Part shown: positions 1 through 6,791 of the stretch, in pieces
Layout: every line of letters starts with the position of its first letter
Numbering within the stretch: the stretch's first letter is position 1
Assembly: GCA_026552835.1 (NCBI GenBank)
Contig: JAPMTY010000070.1
Location: 1 to 27,105 of the forward strand
DNA length: 27,105 bases
Direction: 5' to 3'
Source: Candidatus Methanoperedens sp.
Lineage (GTDB): Archaea > Halobacteriota > Methanosarcinia > Methanosarcinales > Methanoperedenaceae
Notes under the pieces: generated by a model
Told to the model about the DNA's origin: nothing
What the model saw: only the letters and a program-made list of their open reading frames with translations
The model's database searches: none
Program-made: the position numbers and the translations under genes

Positions 1-38
1 CAGGATTTTCAGCAGATAAAAGAATGTTTGGATGGACG

Positions 39-136
39 GTGGGACAAAAAAGGGATGATAGGATAAGTACTGCTTTAACCTGCACTGGTGTCTGGCATAA
101 TTTGTTAAACTTGTACCCCACGTAATTATGTCCCAC
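39..136. repeat. Possible MITE-like element with 8-bp inverted ends
   Basis: The segment begins GTGGGACA and ends TGTCCCAC, a perfect 8-bp inverted repeat 98 bp apart. The right end abuts the point where similarity of the adjacent toxin-like reading frame to BrnT-like proteins stops. I see no target-site duplication and no second copy in the window, so this is tentative. Chance pairing of two 8-mers is the main alternative. Confidence 0.2.
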
Positions 137-137
137 A

Positions 138-321
138 GCCGACCTGCGGCAGTTCGCCCATATGCAACATACACATCCTCTCCATTGACTTTGCCTTTCT
201 TTACTCGGCGAAATAACGCATCTGAATGCAAAGCTTCTTCCACCTCTTCATTTGTGACATTATGCTTCTTTATAATTTTGGTTACAAACCTCTCAATCCA
301 CAAGATTTCTTTAATCCGCAT
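138..321 (-). pseudogene. Truncated BrnT/DUF4258-like toxin remnant
   Basis: Read on the minus strand from the ATG at 321 (an in-frame GTG lies at 330), the frame begins MRIKEILWIERFVTKI. It carries EEVEEAL, then a basic KKGKVNGEDVYVAYGRT block ending in AAGR. This order (HTH-like N-terminus, EVEEAL, KGKxxGEDxYxAxGRTxAGR) is typical of BrnT-like ribonuclease toxins. In that family the GR is normally followed by a hydrophobic strand (YLVVxF), but here the frame runs into LWDIITW and unrelated sequence to the window edge. The gene is therefore judged broken at about 138, possibly by an insertion. The family assignment is from memory of conserved residues. Confidence 0.45.
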
Positions 322-431
322 TATCCACACTTTCAAGAAATTATTGTATATGTATATTCATCATCAACTTTAATATTTCCTCAGAATTCCCGTCACTTCG
401 CCTCACGGCTAATCTAAGCCCCTCCCTGCGA

Positions 432-956
432 TCAAGAGCACAGGATCGGTATTTTGATCCCAGGCAGCAGGTTCTGTATCCAACTTAAATCCGCGCGCCT
501 GATCGAAATGAATGCCATGTTCTGAAAAGAATTGATGGACGTGACAGCAACGTATGCAAAGAACACAGGCAGAAACCAGCCTTCATGAATGAAGGAAAGG
601 GAAGGAGAGAATGTATTGATTCCAAGCATAAACACTGCGGTAAGGACAAGGGCAAGAGCCAGCGTCACCATTACGACCGTGCTATACAGCCCGTTCTTAT
701 TCTTTGATTCAGGAAGATATCTTACCAGTCCTGCGTCAAGTCCCAGTTTCGATAACCCCACTATCAACGCGGCTGCTGAGATGGCTGCGGTTGCAAGACC
801 GATATCCTTTGCTGGCATCGTTCTTGCTGCCACTATCCAGAACAGGAGGCCGAAAAATGCGCCGATAGCTGAGTTTAGCATGAGGGCGAGGGAGTTGCGG
901 TATAGGGGGTCGGTGTAGAGGGAGCGGAGTTTTTTTAGCATCGTAATTGTTGTCAT
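432..956 (-). pseudogene. Truncated polysaccharide (MOP-superfamily) flippase, N-terminal third
   Basis: The 174-residue product is the N-terminal part of a Wzx/RfbX-type lipid-linked oligosaccharide flippase, a membrane protein normally around 450-500 residues. Visible are a basic start (MLKKLRSLY), YRNSLALMLNSAIGAFFGLL as helix 1, the characteristic FWIVAARTMPAKDIG loop, a second helix, the GLDAGLVRYLPES loop, and two further hydrophobic segments. The frame then stops at 434 just after a conserved-looking RRADLSW region, and no continuation appears in any frame down to 330. GGAG lies 3 bases before the ATG at 956, a short spacing; an in-frame ATG at 941 is the alternative start. A fragment this short cannot form the 12-14-helix transporter, so it is probably non-functional. 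Confidence 0.7.
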
Positions 957-1008
957 TAACTCCTGAAATGTATTTAAATGTGTGTTGATTTGTGCATGAT
1001 TGTTTTGT

Positions 1009-1172
1009 GCGTGGTGGTTGCCTGATTCTGATGTCGTGCGCTGGGTATTTCACCATGAAAAAAAAAATCCGCGCGTATCCGCGTCATCCGTGTAATCCGT
1101 GTTCTATCGTTTGTTGATGGCTCTATTCCGTTGTGCATGGTGGTTGCATGGGGTTCATATCGGGCGCCAGAA
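1009..1172 (+). repeat. Long composite direct repeat, copy A
   Basis: The copy consists of TGGTGGTTGC, a block ending GGGTATTTCACCATG, an A-run, an array of CCGCGTATCCGCGTCATCC-type units, TTCTATCGTTT, and then a GTGGTTGCATGGGGTTCATA block ending GCGCCAG. The same blocks occur in the same order and orientation at 2309-2470 (copy B) with few mismatches. The AT-rich tail (TTAATAATTATAAATA, to about 1224) recurs in partial copy C at 4334-4425. No reading frame is conserved between copies. Confidence 0.75.
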
Positions 1173-1257
1173 TATTTAGTAAGTTAATAATTATAAATAT
1201 ACAGTTAAAAGCGGATATTCAATCTTATTTTGCATCGAGCGGCTTATATTATGTAAG

Positions 1258-1306
1258 AAAATCCGTGTGAATCCGCGTTATCCGAGTTCCGTCGTTTTTT
1301 GATGGC
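1258..1306 (+). repeat. Degenerate GTGTAATCC-type tandem array
   Basis: Units such as ATCCGTGTGAATCCGCG and TTATCCGAGTTCCGTCG are variants of the array inside the long repeat. The TTTTTTGATGGCTC that follows also matches sequence after copy A. The array lies immediately downstream of the PIN-toxin stop codon. Confidence 0.6.
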
Positions 1307-1328
1307 TCGGTTCTTTTTGTGATAAGTA

Positions 1329-1759
1329 TTAAACGTTTAATTGGGTTTGTTGGAATCCACTTTCCAAATATGTAAAATGATCATCCTCTGTCAGGATTGT
1401 TTCAATTTCCTTTTCAATCATTACAACAACTGAGGTTAAATCAGTAAAAGAAATCAAATTTTTATCCATATATTTCAAACGCAATTTCTTAGTTTTCTCA
1501 AATCGATCTGGTGTAATTCTTTCCAAAACCAGATATCCTTTATCAATAGCCTCATCTATCGTTGTCATTGCTTCCGCTGCCAAATCAGAAGGAGTACGGC
1601 GAAATAGTAGAGTGAAAGTTTCATCGAGAACATAATCGGTAGTATATATAATTCCATGTTGTTTTCGAAAGCTACGATACCAATTCTTTACTTCCTCGTG
1701 CTTTTTTTCTCGTTGATTATAGAGGCTGATCCAACCCATGTATCTATAAGTACTTTCAT
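1329..1759 (-). pseudogene. PIN-domain (VapC-like) toxin with a one-base frameshift after codon 8
   Basis: PIN proteins are Mg-dependent RNases of VapBC modules. The proper start is the ATG at 1759, overlapping the antitoxin stop as TAATG; it reads MKVLIDTW, the canonical PIN opening with the first catalytic Asp. The remainder, WISLYNQREKKHEEV through TDYVLDETF (Glu), SFTDLTSVV (Asp) and ILTEDDHF (Asp), lies in another frame. The two join cleanly if one G is added to the GGG run at 1735-1737, giving DTWGWISLYN. As written, the long frame lacks the first Asp and opens with non-PIN residues. Either a real inactivating mutation or a homopolymer sequencing error explains this. Without the shift the product would be about 142 residues, a normal PIN size. 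Confidence 0.8.
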
Positions 1760-1992
1760 TATCGATCGCCATATAACTCATCATCAATTTCAGAAGCAAA
1801 AGGATCTTCATTTGCTAATCCAATTATTCCAAAAATGGGATCTTTTTTCGGATCAATTTTCAATTTTGCCTTTTTAATCTGCTCTCTTGATAAGAGAAAT
1901 TCTGTAAAATCAAGCAGCTCTTTTACATTTTCATCAGGTAATTGTTCAAGAGCAAAAAGGAATGTCTCTTTATGTATGTTTATTGTTTTCAT
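1759..1992 (-). CDS. Antitoxin of the PIN-toxin module (DUF2281-like)
   Basis: The 77-residue acidic protein starts with a short strand (MKTINIHKE), then a helical LEQLPDENVKELLDFTEFLL segment typical of DUF2281-like antitoxins. A charged linker follows, then a C-terminal DPIFGIIGLANEDPF and IDDELYGDR tail of the kind that wraps around PIN toxins. It is the upstream partner of the toxin and overlaps it by one base (TAATG), so translation is probably coupled. Such antitoxins bind and block the toxin and often repress the shared promoter. The DNA-binding part is not obvious here. Confidence 0.75.
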   Translation of the reverse strand: MKTINIHKETFLFALEQLPDENVKELLDFTEFLLSREQIKKAKLKIDPKKDPIFGIIGLANEDPFASEIDDELYGDR

Positions 1993-2128
1993 ATTGGATC
2001 AATCATATTAAGATGATAACATCTTCATGTAATATGTTTATTTAACTGTGTCCATAAAAACCTTTTGAACAAATCTTTCCCAGGCACTTCTTCTGGATAG
2101 CCGATCAGAAGTTACCCCAATTTCCTAT

Positions 2129-2193
2129 CACAGAGGACACGGAGAGCGCAGGAGCGTTGTTGTTTATCTCTGTGTCCTCTGCGTGCTCTGTGG
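2129..2193. repeat. Imperfect hairpin of CACAGAGGACAC-type units
   Basis: CACAGAGGACACGGAGAG on the left (2129-2146) faces CTCTGTGTCCTCTGCGTG on the right (from 2168), ending CTCTGTGG at 2193. The arms are made of short GAGGAC/GAGNAC units and pair imperfectly around a T-rich loop. The design parallels the TTTGCG hairpin at 9523-9590. Confidence 0.7.
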
Positions 2194-2230
2194 TTTTTTC
2201 TATGGAAGCAGCACGGTTTGCATCCTGGAA

Positions 2231-2280
2231 AAAGATCCGTTTGCATCCGCGTCATCCGTGTAATCCGTGTTCTATCGTTT
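2231..2280 (+). repeat. CCGTGTAATCC-type tandem array
   Basis: This short array shares GCATCCGCGTCATCCGTG and TTCTATCGTTT with the arrays inside copies A and B, but lacks the flanking blocks. It lies about 30 bases upstream of copy B. Confidence 0.65.
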
Positions 2281-2308
2281 GTAAGATGGCGTTTGTCCTT
2301 CTGAGCTT

Positions 2309-2470
2309 GGTGGTTGCATGATTCTGATGTCGCGCGTCGGGTATTTCACCATGGAAAAAATCCGCGCGTATCCGCGTCATCCGTGTAATCCGTGTTCTAT
2401 CGTTTTTTGAGGGGTCTATTCTTTTGCACATCGTGGTTGCATGGGGTTCATATCGTGCGCCAGAAAATTT
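2309..2470 (+). repeat. Long composite direct repeat, copy B
   Basis: The blocks match copy A (1009-1172) in order: TGGTGGTTGC, GATTCTGATGTCG, GGGTATTTCACCATG, TCCGCGCGTATCCGCGTC, TTCTATCGTTTTTTG, GTGGTTGCATGGGGTTCATA and GCGCCAGAA. Divergence from copy A is a modest scatter of substitutions and small indels. Copies A and B bracket the PIN toxin-antitoxin pair. Confidence 0.75.
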
Positions 2471-2629
2471 ATGGCCGTATTTATATAAATGTTTGGCGCA
2501 GGATGGATAATTAACAGTGAACTCCACGAATTGATAGAACTCACGCAGAGTTCGTTTTGAGTTGGTATTGAGTTCGTTGTTATCGTTTTTTGATTACATC
2601 AGTCCTTATGTGACTTGTGGTTGCACAGG

Positions 2630-2662
2630 GATAGCTCGATCGTGAAGCAGAATTTCATACAT
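2630..2662 (-). pseudogene. 5' remnant of a RelE-like toxin gene
   Basis: An ATG at 2662 overlaps the end of the antitoxin gene by 8 bases and reads MYEILLHDRAI. This is the start expected of RelE/ParE-family toxins (MYEIxLxxRA), which normally run to about 85-95 residues. After 11 codons the frame enters GTGGTTGCA-type repeat sequence and stops about 8 codons later. The toxin was apparently lost to a rearrangement or insertion at the repeat, leaving the antitoxin alone. Confidence 0.55.
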
Positions 2663-2900
2663 GTCGTTTCACTTTATTCCATGGTACAAATTCATTCATC
2701 CTGCCAGATTCCCATGCATCATCCGCTTCTTTTATATTATACATTGAATTTTTATCAGCAAGAATTTCCAGAGTTGCATCCGTGTCTTCTTTTTGTTCGA
2801 TATATTCTATAAAATCAAGAACTACTTTTAATCTATCTGGAGATAATAAATCTAATTTTTCAATTGCTCTTTTTTTAAAGTTTGATGCATAAGCTACCAT
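2655..2900 (-). CDS. Orphan antitoxin of a RelE-type toxin-antitoxin pair
   Basis: The 81-residue protein starts at the ATG at 2900, preceded by GGAG eight bases upstream. A longer frame opening at 3077 has no ribosome site and low-complexity N-terminal sequence, so I reject it. Helical AIEKLDLLSPDRLKVVLDFI and EYIEQKEDTDATLEIL segments are followed by NIKEADDAWESGRMNEF and VPWNKVKR. This layout is typical of small archaeal antitoxins: an N-terminal dimerising helix pair and a C-terminal toxin-binding tail. Its normal downstream partner is broken (2630-2662), so it may act only as a DNA-binding or trans-neutralising protein, or be decaying. Confidence 0.7.
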   Translation of the reverse strand: MVAYASNFKKRAIEKLDLLSPDRLKVVLDFIEYIEQKEDTDATLEILADKNSMYNIKEADDAWESGRMNEFVPWNKVKRHV

Positions 2901-3057
2901 TTGTTTTGCTCCAATTATCAAAACTGAATTACTTAATATTAAACTCTGTCCTTCTTTATTGCATCCCCTGGTCAATATCCTGTAGCCCCCCCTTAATCCT
3001 GAACCCTGCGCCGCCCCACCTCGTATGAAAAACCCCAGCACCACAATCTTGAATTTT

Positions 3058-3186
3058 TCACACCCTCTCACACTCATTCAGCGCATCCGCCAGCAGCTCA
3101 AACACGTGCAGGGGCATATAATGCGCGCCGCTGCGAGCCAGAAGATGTAGATATTCAATTCTTAAACCTTGATATAAAATAACTTT
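3058..3186 (-). other. Short open stretch resembling a protein C-terminus
   Basis: A stop-free frame of 42 codons reads RIEYLHLLARSGAHYMP, then LHVFELLADALNECERV, and a stop. The amino-acid mix looks like a real folded C-terminus rather than random sequence. It has no start of its own and overlaps the last bases of the DUF457-type gene in another frame. It may be the tail of a deleted gene. I do not recognise the family. Confidence 0.25.
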
Positions 3187-4279
3187 TCACTGCATCCTCA
3201 AATCCACTATTATCGATCAAATTATTATCAGTTCCCTCTTCATGTAATTCCACATCATCAAACCAGAAAGTTCCATAACCATTCCAGGTATTGGCATATA
3301 CAACGATCTTGCTGGTATTATTGAGCGTTATGAATTTTGTCTGTTTCATTGTCCAATCATTCGAACCTTTTCCAAATTCAAGAGCTGTTTGCCTTAACCT
3401 CTTTTCATTCACATCGCTTTCCACTATCCTCACCGAAGGTGAACTGTTCCCACCTACACCATACGTCTTCCCCCATGCTGAAAAAATATAGCTTGTGCTG
3501 GGCTTGATAGAAACTTGCTTACCCGCCCAGGCCACTGAAATATTACTTTCATTTCCATGGATCTCGATCTTCGCAGAATGATTGCCGGAATGGAAAACTG
3601 TTGGATCCCATGATGCATTCTGCGTGAACGACCATTTATCAATATACCCTTTTTCTCGTATCATCGTTACTTTTTCCGCCACCCCCATATCGATAATGCT
3701 AAACACAGGAACCATTAAAATCATAATTGCAGAGGCAACACCAACCGTTCTCACGATCCTCCTGATCCCGCCTTTCCCTTCATAAAAAGCTCTTATACCT
3801 GCGCATAAGACCATTGAGATCACTCCCACGATCAACACATCAGTATTCGCTAACCCATAAAGATCAGGCTTGTAATCTATTAATCCTATGCCGAACTTCT
3901 GCCCTGATATCGGCCAGATAAAAGCATATGCAGGGTTGAATACAAGCGCATCCTCGAACATATGGGCTGCGAATCCAATCCCTGCGAACAGGAACGAATC
4001 CACGAACTTCATGCCTGCCAACCTCAGCACCAGTGCCGCAGCGGTGGCGAAAAGCAGAAGGAAGGCTATATTGTGGAAATTCCCGTGCCTGATGGGAGCG
4101 CCGTTGATGAGGATGTTCAGGTCTAATTTCTTTAAAAGTTCCCCGGCGAATATATCGAAGTCTGGTGCATAGGCGCTGGCTATGATGATCCAGGAAGGGT
4201 CTCTCCCTGTGTGCCTGTACCAGATCATTCCTGCTATGATTGCAATGGCTGTTGAGTAGATGAGGTGTTCGAATAGCAC
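3155..4279 (-). CDS. DUF457-type membrane metal-dependent hydrolase-like protein fused to a carbohydrate-binding-like domain
   Basis: Residues 1-200 match the layout of the YdjM/DUF457 family of membrane-bound putative metal-dependent hydrolases: APDFD (38-42), RHGNFHN (64-70) and AAHMFEDAL (104-112) supply His/Asp pairs between hydrophobic helices at about 5-20, 71-90, 95-107, 146-163 and 181-200. From about 205 onward a soluble, predicted external domain follows with WSFTQNASWDPTVFHSGNHS, VSIKPSTSYIFSAWGK and TFWFDDVELHEEG. This pattern matches CBM4/9-type galactose-binding-like jelly rolls. It ends in NLIDNSGFEDAVKSYF, which looks like the start of a second such module cut short. The gene appears leaderless, with its TATA about 30 bases before the ATG. 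Family membership follows from motifs; the substrate is unknown. Confidence 0.65.
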   Translation of the reverse strand: MLFEHLIYSTAIAIIAGMIWYRHTGRDPSWIIIASAYAPDFDIFAGELLKKLDLNILINGAPIRHGNFHNIAFLLLFATAAALVLRLAGMKFVDSFLFAGIGFAAHMFEDALVFNPAYAFIWPISGQKFGIGLIDYKPDLYGLANTDVLIVGVISMVLCAGIRAFYEGKGGIRRIVRTVGVASAIMILMVPVFSIIDMGVAEKVTMIREKGYIDKWSFTQNASWDPTVFHSGNHSAKIEIHGNESNISVAWAGKQVSIKPSTSYIFSAWGKTYGVGGNSSPSVRIVESDVNEKRLRQTALEFGKGSNDWTMKQTKFITLNNTSKIVVYANTWNGYGTFWFDDVELHEEGTDNNLIDNSGFEDAVKSYFISRFKN

Positions 4280-4302
4280 GATTTTCTATTCAAGTTGAGG
4301 CG

Positions 4303-4315
4303 GGATATAAATATA
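4303..4315 (-). promoter_or_regulatory. TATA element of the DUF457-type gene
   Basis: On the minus strand the sequence TATTTATATCC is centred about 30 bases before the ATG at 4279, and no Shine-Dalgarno sequence precedes that ATG. This spacing predicts a transcript starting at or next to the start codon. Confidence 0.5.
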
Positions 4316-4333
4316 GTGATGAGAAATATTGTT

Positions 4334-4425
4334 TTGTGCGTGGCGGTTGTGCAGGATTCATATCGTGCGCCAGTACTTATATATTTTTAATAATTATAAA
4401 TAGACAGTTCAAAGCTGATAATCAG
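4334..4425 (+). repeat. Partial copy C of the long repeat with AT-rich tail
   Basis: TGTGCGTGGCGGTTGTGCAG, ATTCATATCGTGCGCCAG and TTAATAATTATAAATAGACA match the second half of copy A and its tail (about 1131-1224). The CCGCGTCATCC array is absent. The copy sits between the DUF457-type gene start and the ABC permease stop. The remainder of 4280-4540 holds nothing recognisable. Confidence 0.65.
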
Positions 4426-4540
4426 CCACAGTTGGCATCAGGAGCACAGAGCAGGGCGCATTGGATGGATTGGCGGCGGGTGCATGGAACCTATGCTGCT
4501 ACTTCACAAGGGCTTTTGCTTGTTGAGATACTCGACTTAG

Positions 4541-5311
4541 TTATTCTATAATTTTCCTGAAGCTTATCGAAGCCGCTGCAAACATTAATACATCGAAAAT
4601 TGCAATGGCCACAATATCAGGCAAAAGGTTGGTAATGTCCCCGGTTATCATCAGGCCTCTCACAGCATCCACTGCGTAAGTCAAAGGATTAAAAATGGCC
4701 AGGTATTGTAAGAATGGAGGCATCAAATTGATCGGATATAATGAATTGCTGACAAAGAAAAGCGGCATGATAAGCGCCTGGCCTATGCCCATGAACCTCT
4801 CCCTGGTTTTCATTATTGAGGCTATAAGTATAGAGATGGCAGCGAATCCGCCCGAAACAAAGAATATTATTAAAATTGCCATAAAGAAGTATAAGGGGTT
4901 AAATATAAAATCAACTCCTATAAGCAGGGCTACCGGTATAATTATCAAAACCTGGAAAATCGCCCTGACACCTGAAGCTATTGACCTCCCTATGACAGTA
5001 GCATACCTGGAAGCTGGAGCCACAAGAAGTTTCTTCAGAATACCGGTCTCTCTTTCCCACACAATGGTCAAACCATAAAAGACCGATACAAATATTGTAG
5101 ATTGCAGCAACACGCCCGGCGTGATATAATCAAGATATGGTATCCCATCAGTTGGTATGGCTTTAACATGGCTCATGACAGTTCCATAAACGGCTAACCA
5201 TAAAATCGGTTGTATTGCCCTGGTGTATAATTCGGTCCTGTCATGGCTGATCCTTCTCAGCTCAAGTTCTATCATGGCAAACATTTCCCGGAGAGTTTCC
5301 TTCATTGTCAA
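4541..5311 (-). CDS. ABC-2 type exporter permease (DrrB-like)
   Basis: The 256-residue membrane protein has six hydrophobic segments in the order expected of ABC-2 permeases. A cytoplasmic basic N-terminus (ELELRRISHDRTELYTRAI) is followed by PILWLAVYGTVM as helix 1. The conserved YLDYITPGVLLQS loop, the VWERETGILKKLLVAPASR coupling stretch and NSLYPINLMPPFLQYLAIFN before helix 6 are all visible. It begins 2 bases after the ATPase gene ends, so the two form one exporter. The family exports hydrophobic compounds such as antibiotics or lipids; the actual cargo cannot be read from sequence. Confidence 0.88.
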   Translation of the reverse strand: MTMKETLREMFAMIELELRRISHDRTELYTRAIQPILWLAVYGTVMSHVKAIPTDGIPYLDYITPGVLLQSTIFVSVFYGLTIVWERETGILKKLLVAPASRYATVIGRSIASGVRAIFQVLIIIPVALLIGVDFIFNPLYFFMAILIIFFVSGGFAAISILIASIMKTRERFMGIGQALIMPLFFVSNSLYPINLMPPFLQYLAIFNPLTYAVDAVRGLMITGDITNLLPDIVAIAIFDVLMFAAASISFRKIIE

Positions 5312-5313
5312 AT

Positions 5314-6333
5314 CTATCCCTTCCCGCTCATGTTCCCACTCCTGCTCTGCTTTAACTCGCGAATACCGCCGGCCTCCGGGGAAATAATCCCGGCATATTT
5401 TAAGAAGACATCATCTAAAGTAGGTCTTACCATAGATATTTTATGTATGGATATGTCTTCGTTTCTAAGGATCTCCATAACAACAGGCAACGCAGTCTCT
5501 GCATCCTCAACACCTACACTGAGTTCTGACCCGTTCATGAAAACATCATTAACAAAATCCAGATCCCTGACCATATTTAAAACATTTTTATCAACAATAT
5601 TGGCAATCAGGTTGAATTGGAGAACCTCTCTCCTGAGGGAATGTTTAAGTTCATCAGCCGTACCGGACATTACCATCTCACCTTTATTAATTATTGCTAT
5701 CTCATCAGAATAAAGATCGGCCTCGTCCATGTAATGTGTGTTAAAAAATACTGTTGCATTATATTCCTTCTTAAAAGAAATCAGCTTCTCCCATACAGCT
5801 TTCCTGGCCGAAGGATCAAGACCTATTGTAGGTTCATCCAGGAACAAAATCCTGGGTTTAATAATCATGGCACATGCCATCTCAAGTCTTCTGATCATGC
5901 CCCCTGAGTATGTTTTAATAAGTTTGTCCGCCACTGCATCAAGGCCCATCCCTTCCAGTGCATCCCGGATGATCTTGTTCCTTTCACCCGACGCAAGTCC
6001 ATAAATCTTGGCGTATATGAGAAGATTTTCATAGCCGGTGATATCAGTCCAGACGCTCGTCTCCTGGGGAACGTAGCTGATAACTTTCCGGACCTGGGCA
6101 TCATTCCTGACAACGTCGAATCCGAAAATCGATGCTTCACCCGAAGTAGGCTTAAACTGGGTGGTTAAGATCCGCATCAACGTAGTTTTGCCTGAACCGT
6201 TTGGGCCCAAAAGGGCAAATACGTTTCCCGCTTTAACTTTTAGATCAACGCCATCCAGAGCCCTGACCTTACCATCATAAACCTTGACGAGTCTTTTACC
6301 TTCAATTGCAATTGTCATATCAGGTCGTGTCAT
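5314..6333 (-). CDS. ABC transporter ATP-binding protein (DrrA-like)
   Basis: This is the nucleotide-binding subunit that powers the adjoining ABC-2 permease. Walker A GPNGSGKT (43-50), Q-loop Gln90, signature YSGGMIRRLE (142-151), Walker B ILFLDE (162-167, catalytic Glu167) and switch His200 are all present. The roughly 130-residue C-terminal extension with MVRPTLDDVFLKYAG is typical of daunorubicin-resistance DrrA ATPases. The start ATG overlaps the regulator stop by four bases (ATGA), indicating translational coupling. At 339 residues it is normal for the subfamily. Confidence 0.92.
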   Translation of the reverse strand: MTRPDMTIAIEGKRLVKVYDGKVRALDGVDLKVKAGNVFALLGPNGSGKTTLMRILTTQFKPTSGEASIFGFDVVRNDAQVRKVISYVPQETSVWTDITGYENLLIYAKIYGLASGERNKIIRDALEGMGLDAVADKLIKTYSGGMIRRLEMACAMIIKPRILFLDEPTIGLDPSARKAVWEKLISFKKEYNATVFFNTHYMDEADLYSDEIAIINKGEMVMSGTADELKHSLRREVLQFNLIANIVDKNVLNMVRDLDFVNDVFMNGSELSVGVEDAETALPVVMEILRNEDISIHKISMVRPTLDDVFLKYAGIISPEAGGIRELKQSRSGNMSGKG

Positions 6334-6788
6334 TCAGAGTTTATCACAGAAATATCGTGGTATCCTGATTTTAAAACTTCGTAAATGATATTGGTCTCGA
6401 TTTTTTCGATCTCTTTCCACGTTCGTAATTCTTCAACCAGTTTATTGAGAATTATCTGGTCCCTGGCAAAGCACGAAGCAACTATGGAATGAGTGGGGCC
6501 CAGCGATAAGGCTACAAAAAAGAACTCTTTCCTGGAAGCCAGTTTCTCGGCTATTTTCCTGACATCTATTCCGGGAGCTAACGTTATCCCAAAGATATAG
6601 ACATTTGTATATCCGAGTTTGCGTGGATTGATATTAGCCTGGATTTTAATGTAACCCGCTTCTTCGAGTTTTTTCCTTCTTCGCTTAACGGTGTCATGTG
6701 AAATCCCAATTTTACGGGCTGTTTCGAGATCCTCCATTCTTCCGTCCTGCTGTAACAGTTCAATTATTTTCTTATCTGTCTCATCCAT
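6330..6788 (-). CDS. Lrp/AsnC-family transcriptional regulator
   Basis: The 152-residue protein begins MDETDKKIIELLQQDGRMED, the standard AsnC-type winged helix opening. ARKIGISHDTVKRRRKKLEE follows as the helix-turn-helix and wing, then IQANINPRKLGYTNVYIF leading into a ferredoxin-like RAM ligand-binding half. It sits between the methyltransferase (3-base gap) and the ABC ATPase (4-base overlap), so it probably controls its own operon. The palindrome at 7790-7802 upstream is a candidate site. Lrp proteins usually respond to amino acids or related small molecules; the effector here is unknown. Confidence 0.88.
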   Translation of the reverse strand: MDETDKKIIELLQQDGRMEDLETARKIGISHDTVKRRRKKLEEAGYIKIQANINPRKLGYTNVYIFGITLAPGIDVRKIAEKLASRKEFFFVALSLGPTHSIVASCFARDQIILNKLVEELRTWKEIEKIETNIIYEVLKSGYHDISVINSE

Positions 6789-6791
6789 ATG

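Larger units (their letters stand above)
957..1328. other. Gene-free stretch with repeat elements
   Basis: I see no gene here. The first 220 bases hold copy A of the long repeat (1009-1172) and its AT-rich tail (to about 1224). A further degenerate array of GTGTAATCC-type units lies at 1258-1306. The sequence just above 956 contains ATTTAAAT, a plausible TATA element for the flippase gene. Confidence 0.6.
1993..2629. other. Gene-free, repeat-rich stretch
   Basis: I see no credible gene. From left to right it holds an imperfect hairpin of GAGGACAC-type units (2129-2193), a CCGCGTCATCCGTGTAATCC array (2231-2280), copy B of the long repeat (2309-2470), and a further GTGGTTGCA fragment (about 2609-2629) that adjoins the broken RelE-like toxin. 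A minus-strand open frame across 2252-2527 is made only of repeat sequence. Confidence 0.65.

Noticed and set aside
128..417. Plus-strand reading frames in the first 420 bases
   Set aside because: They lie opposite the BrnT-like remnant, have low-complexity Phe/Ser/His-rich products and no ribosome sites.
1061..2404. Possible CRISPR array from repeated CCGCGTCATCC-type units
   Set aside because: Units are short, tandem and degenerate, with no unique spacers of constant length and no cas genes in the window.
2252..2527. A 91-codon minus-strand frame
   Set aside because: It is made almost entirely of repeat copies A/B-type sequence, and the product is His/Arg-rich without any family resemblance.
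2901..3077. N-terminal extension of the orphan antitoxin to 3077
   Set aside because: GGAG precedes the ATG at 2900, and the extension is Gly/Arg-rich with no antitoxin resemblance.
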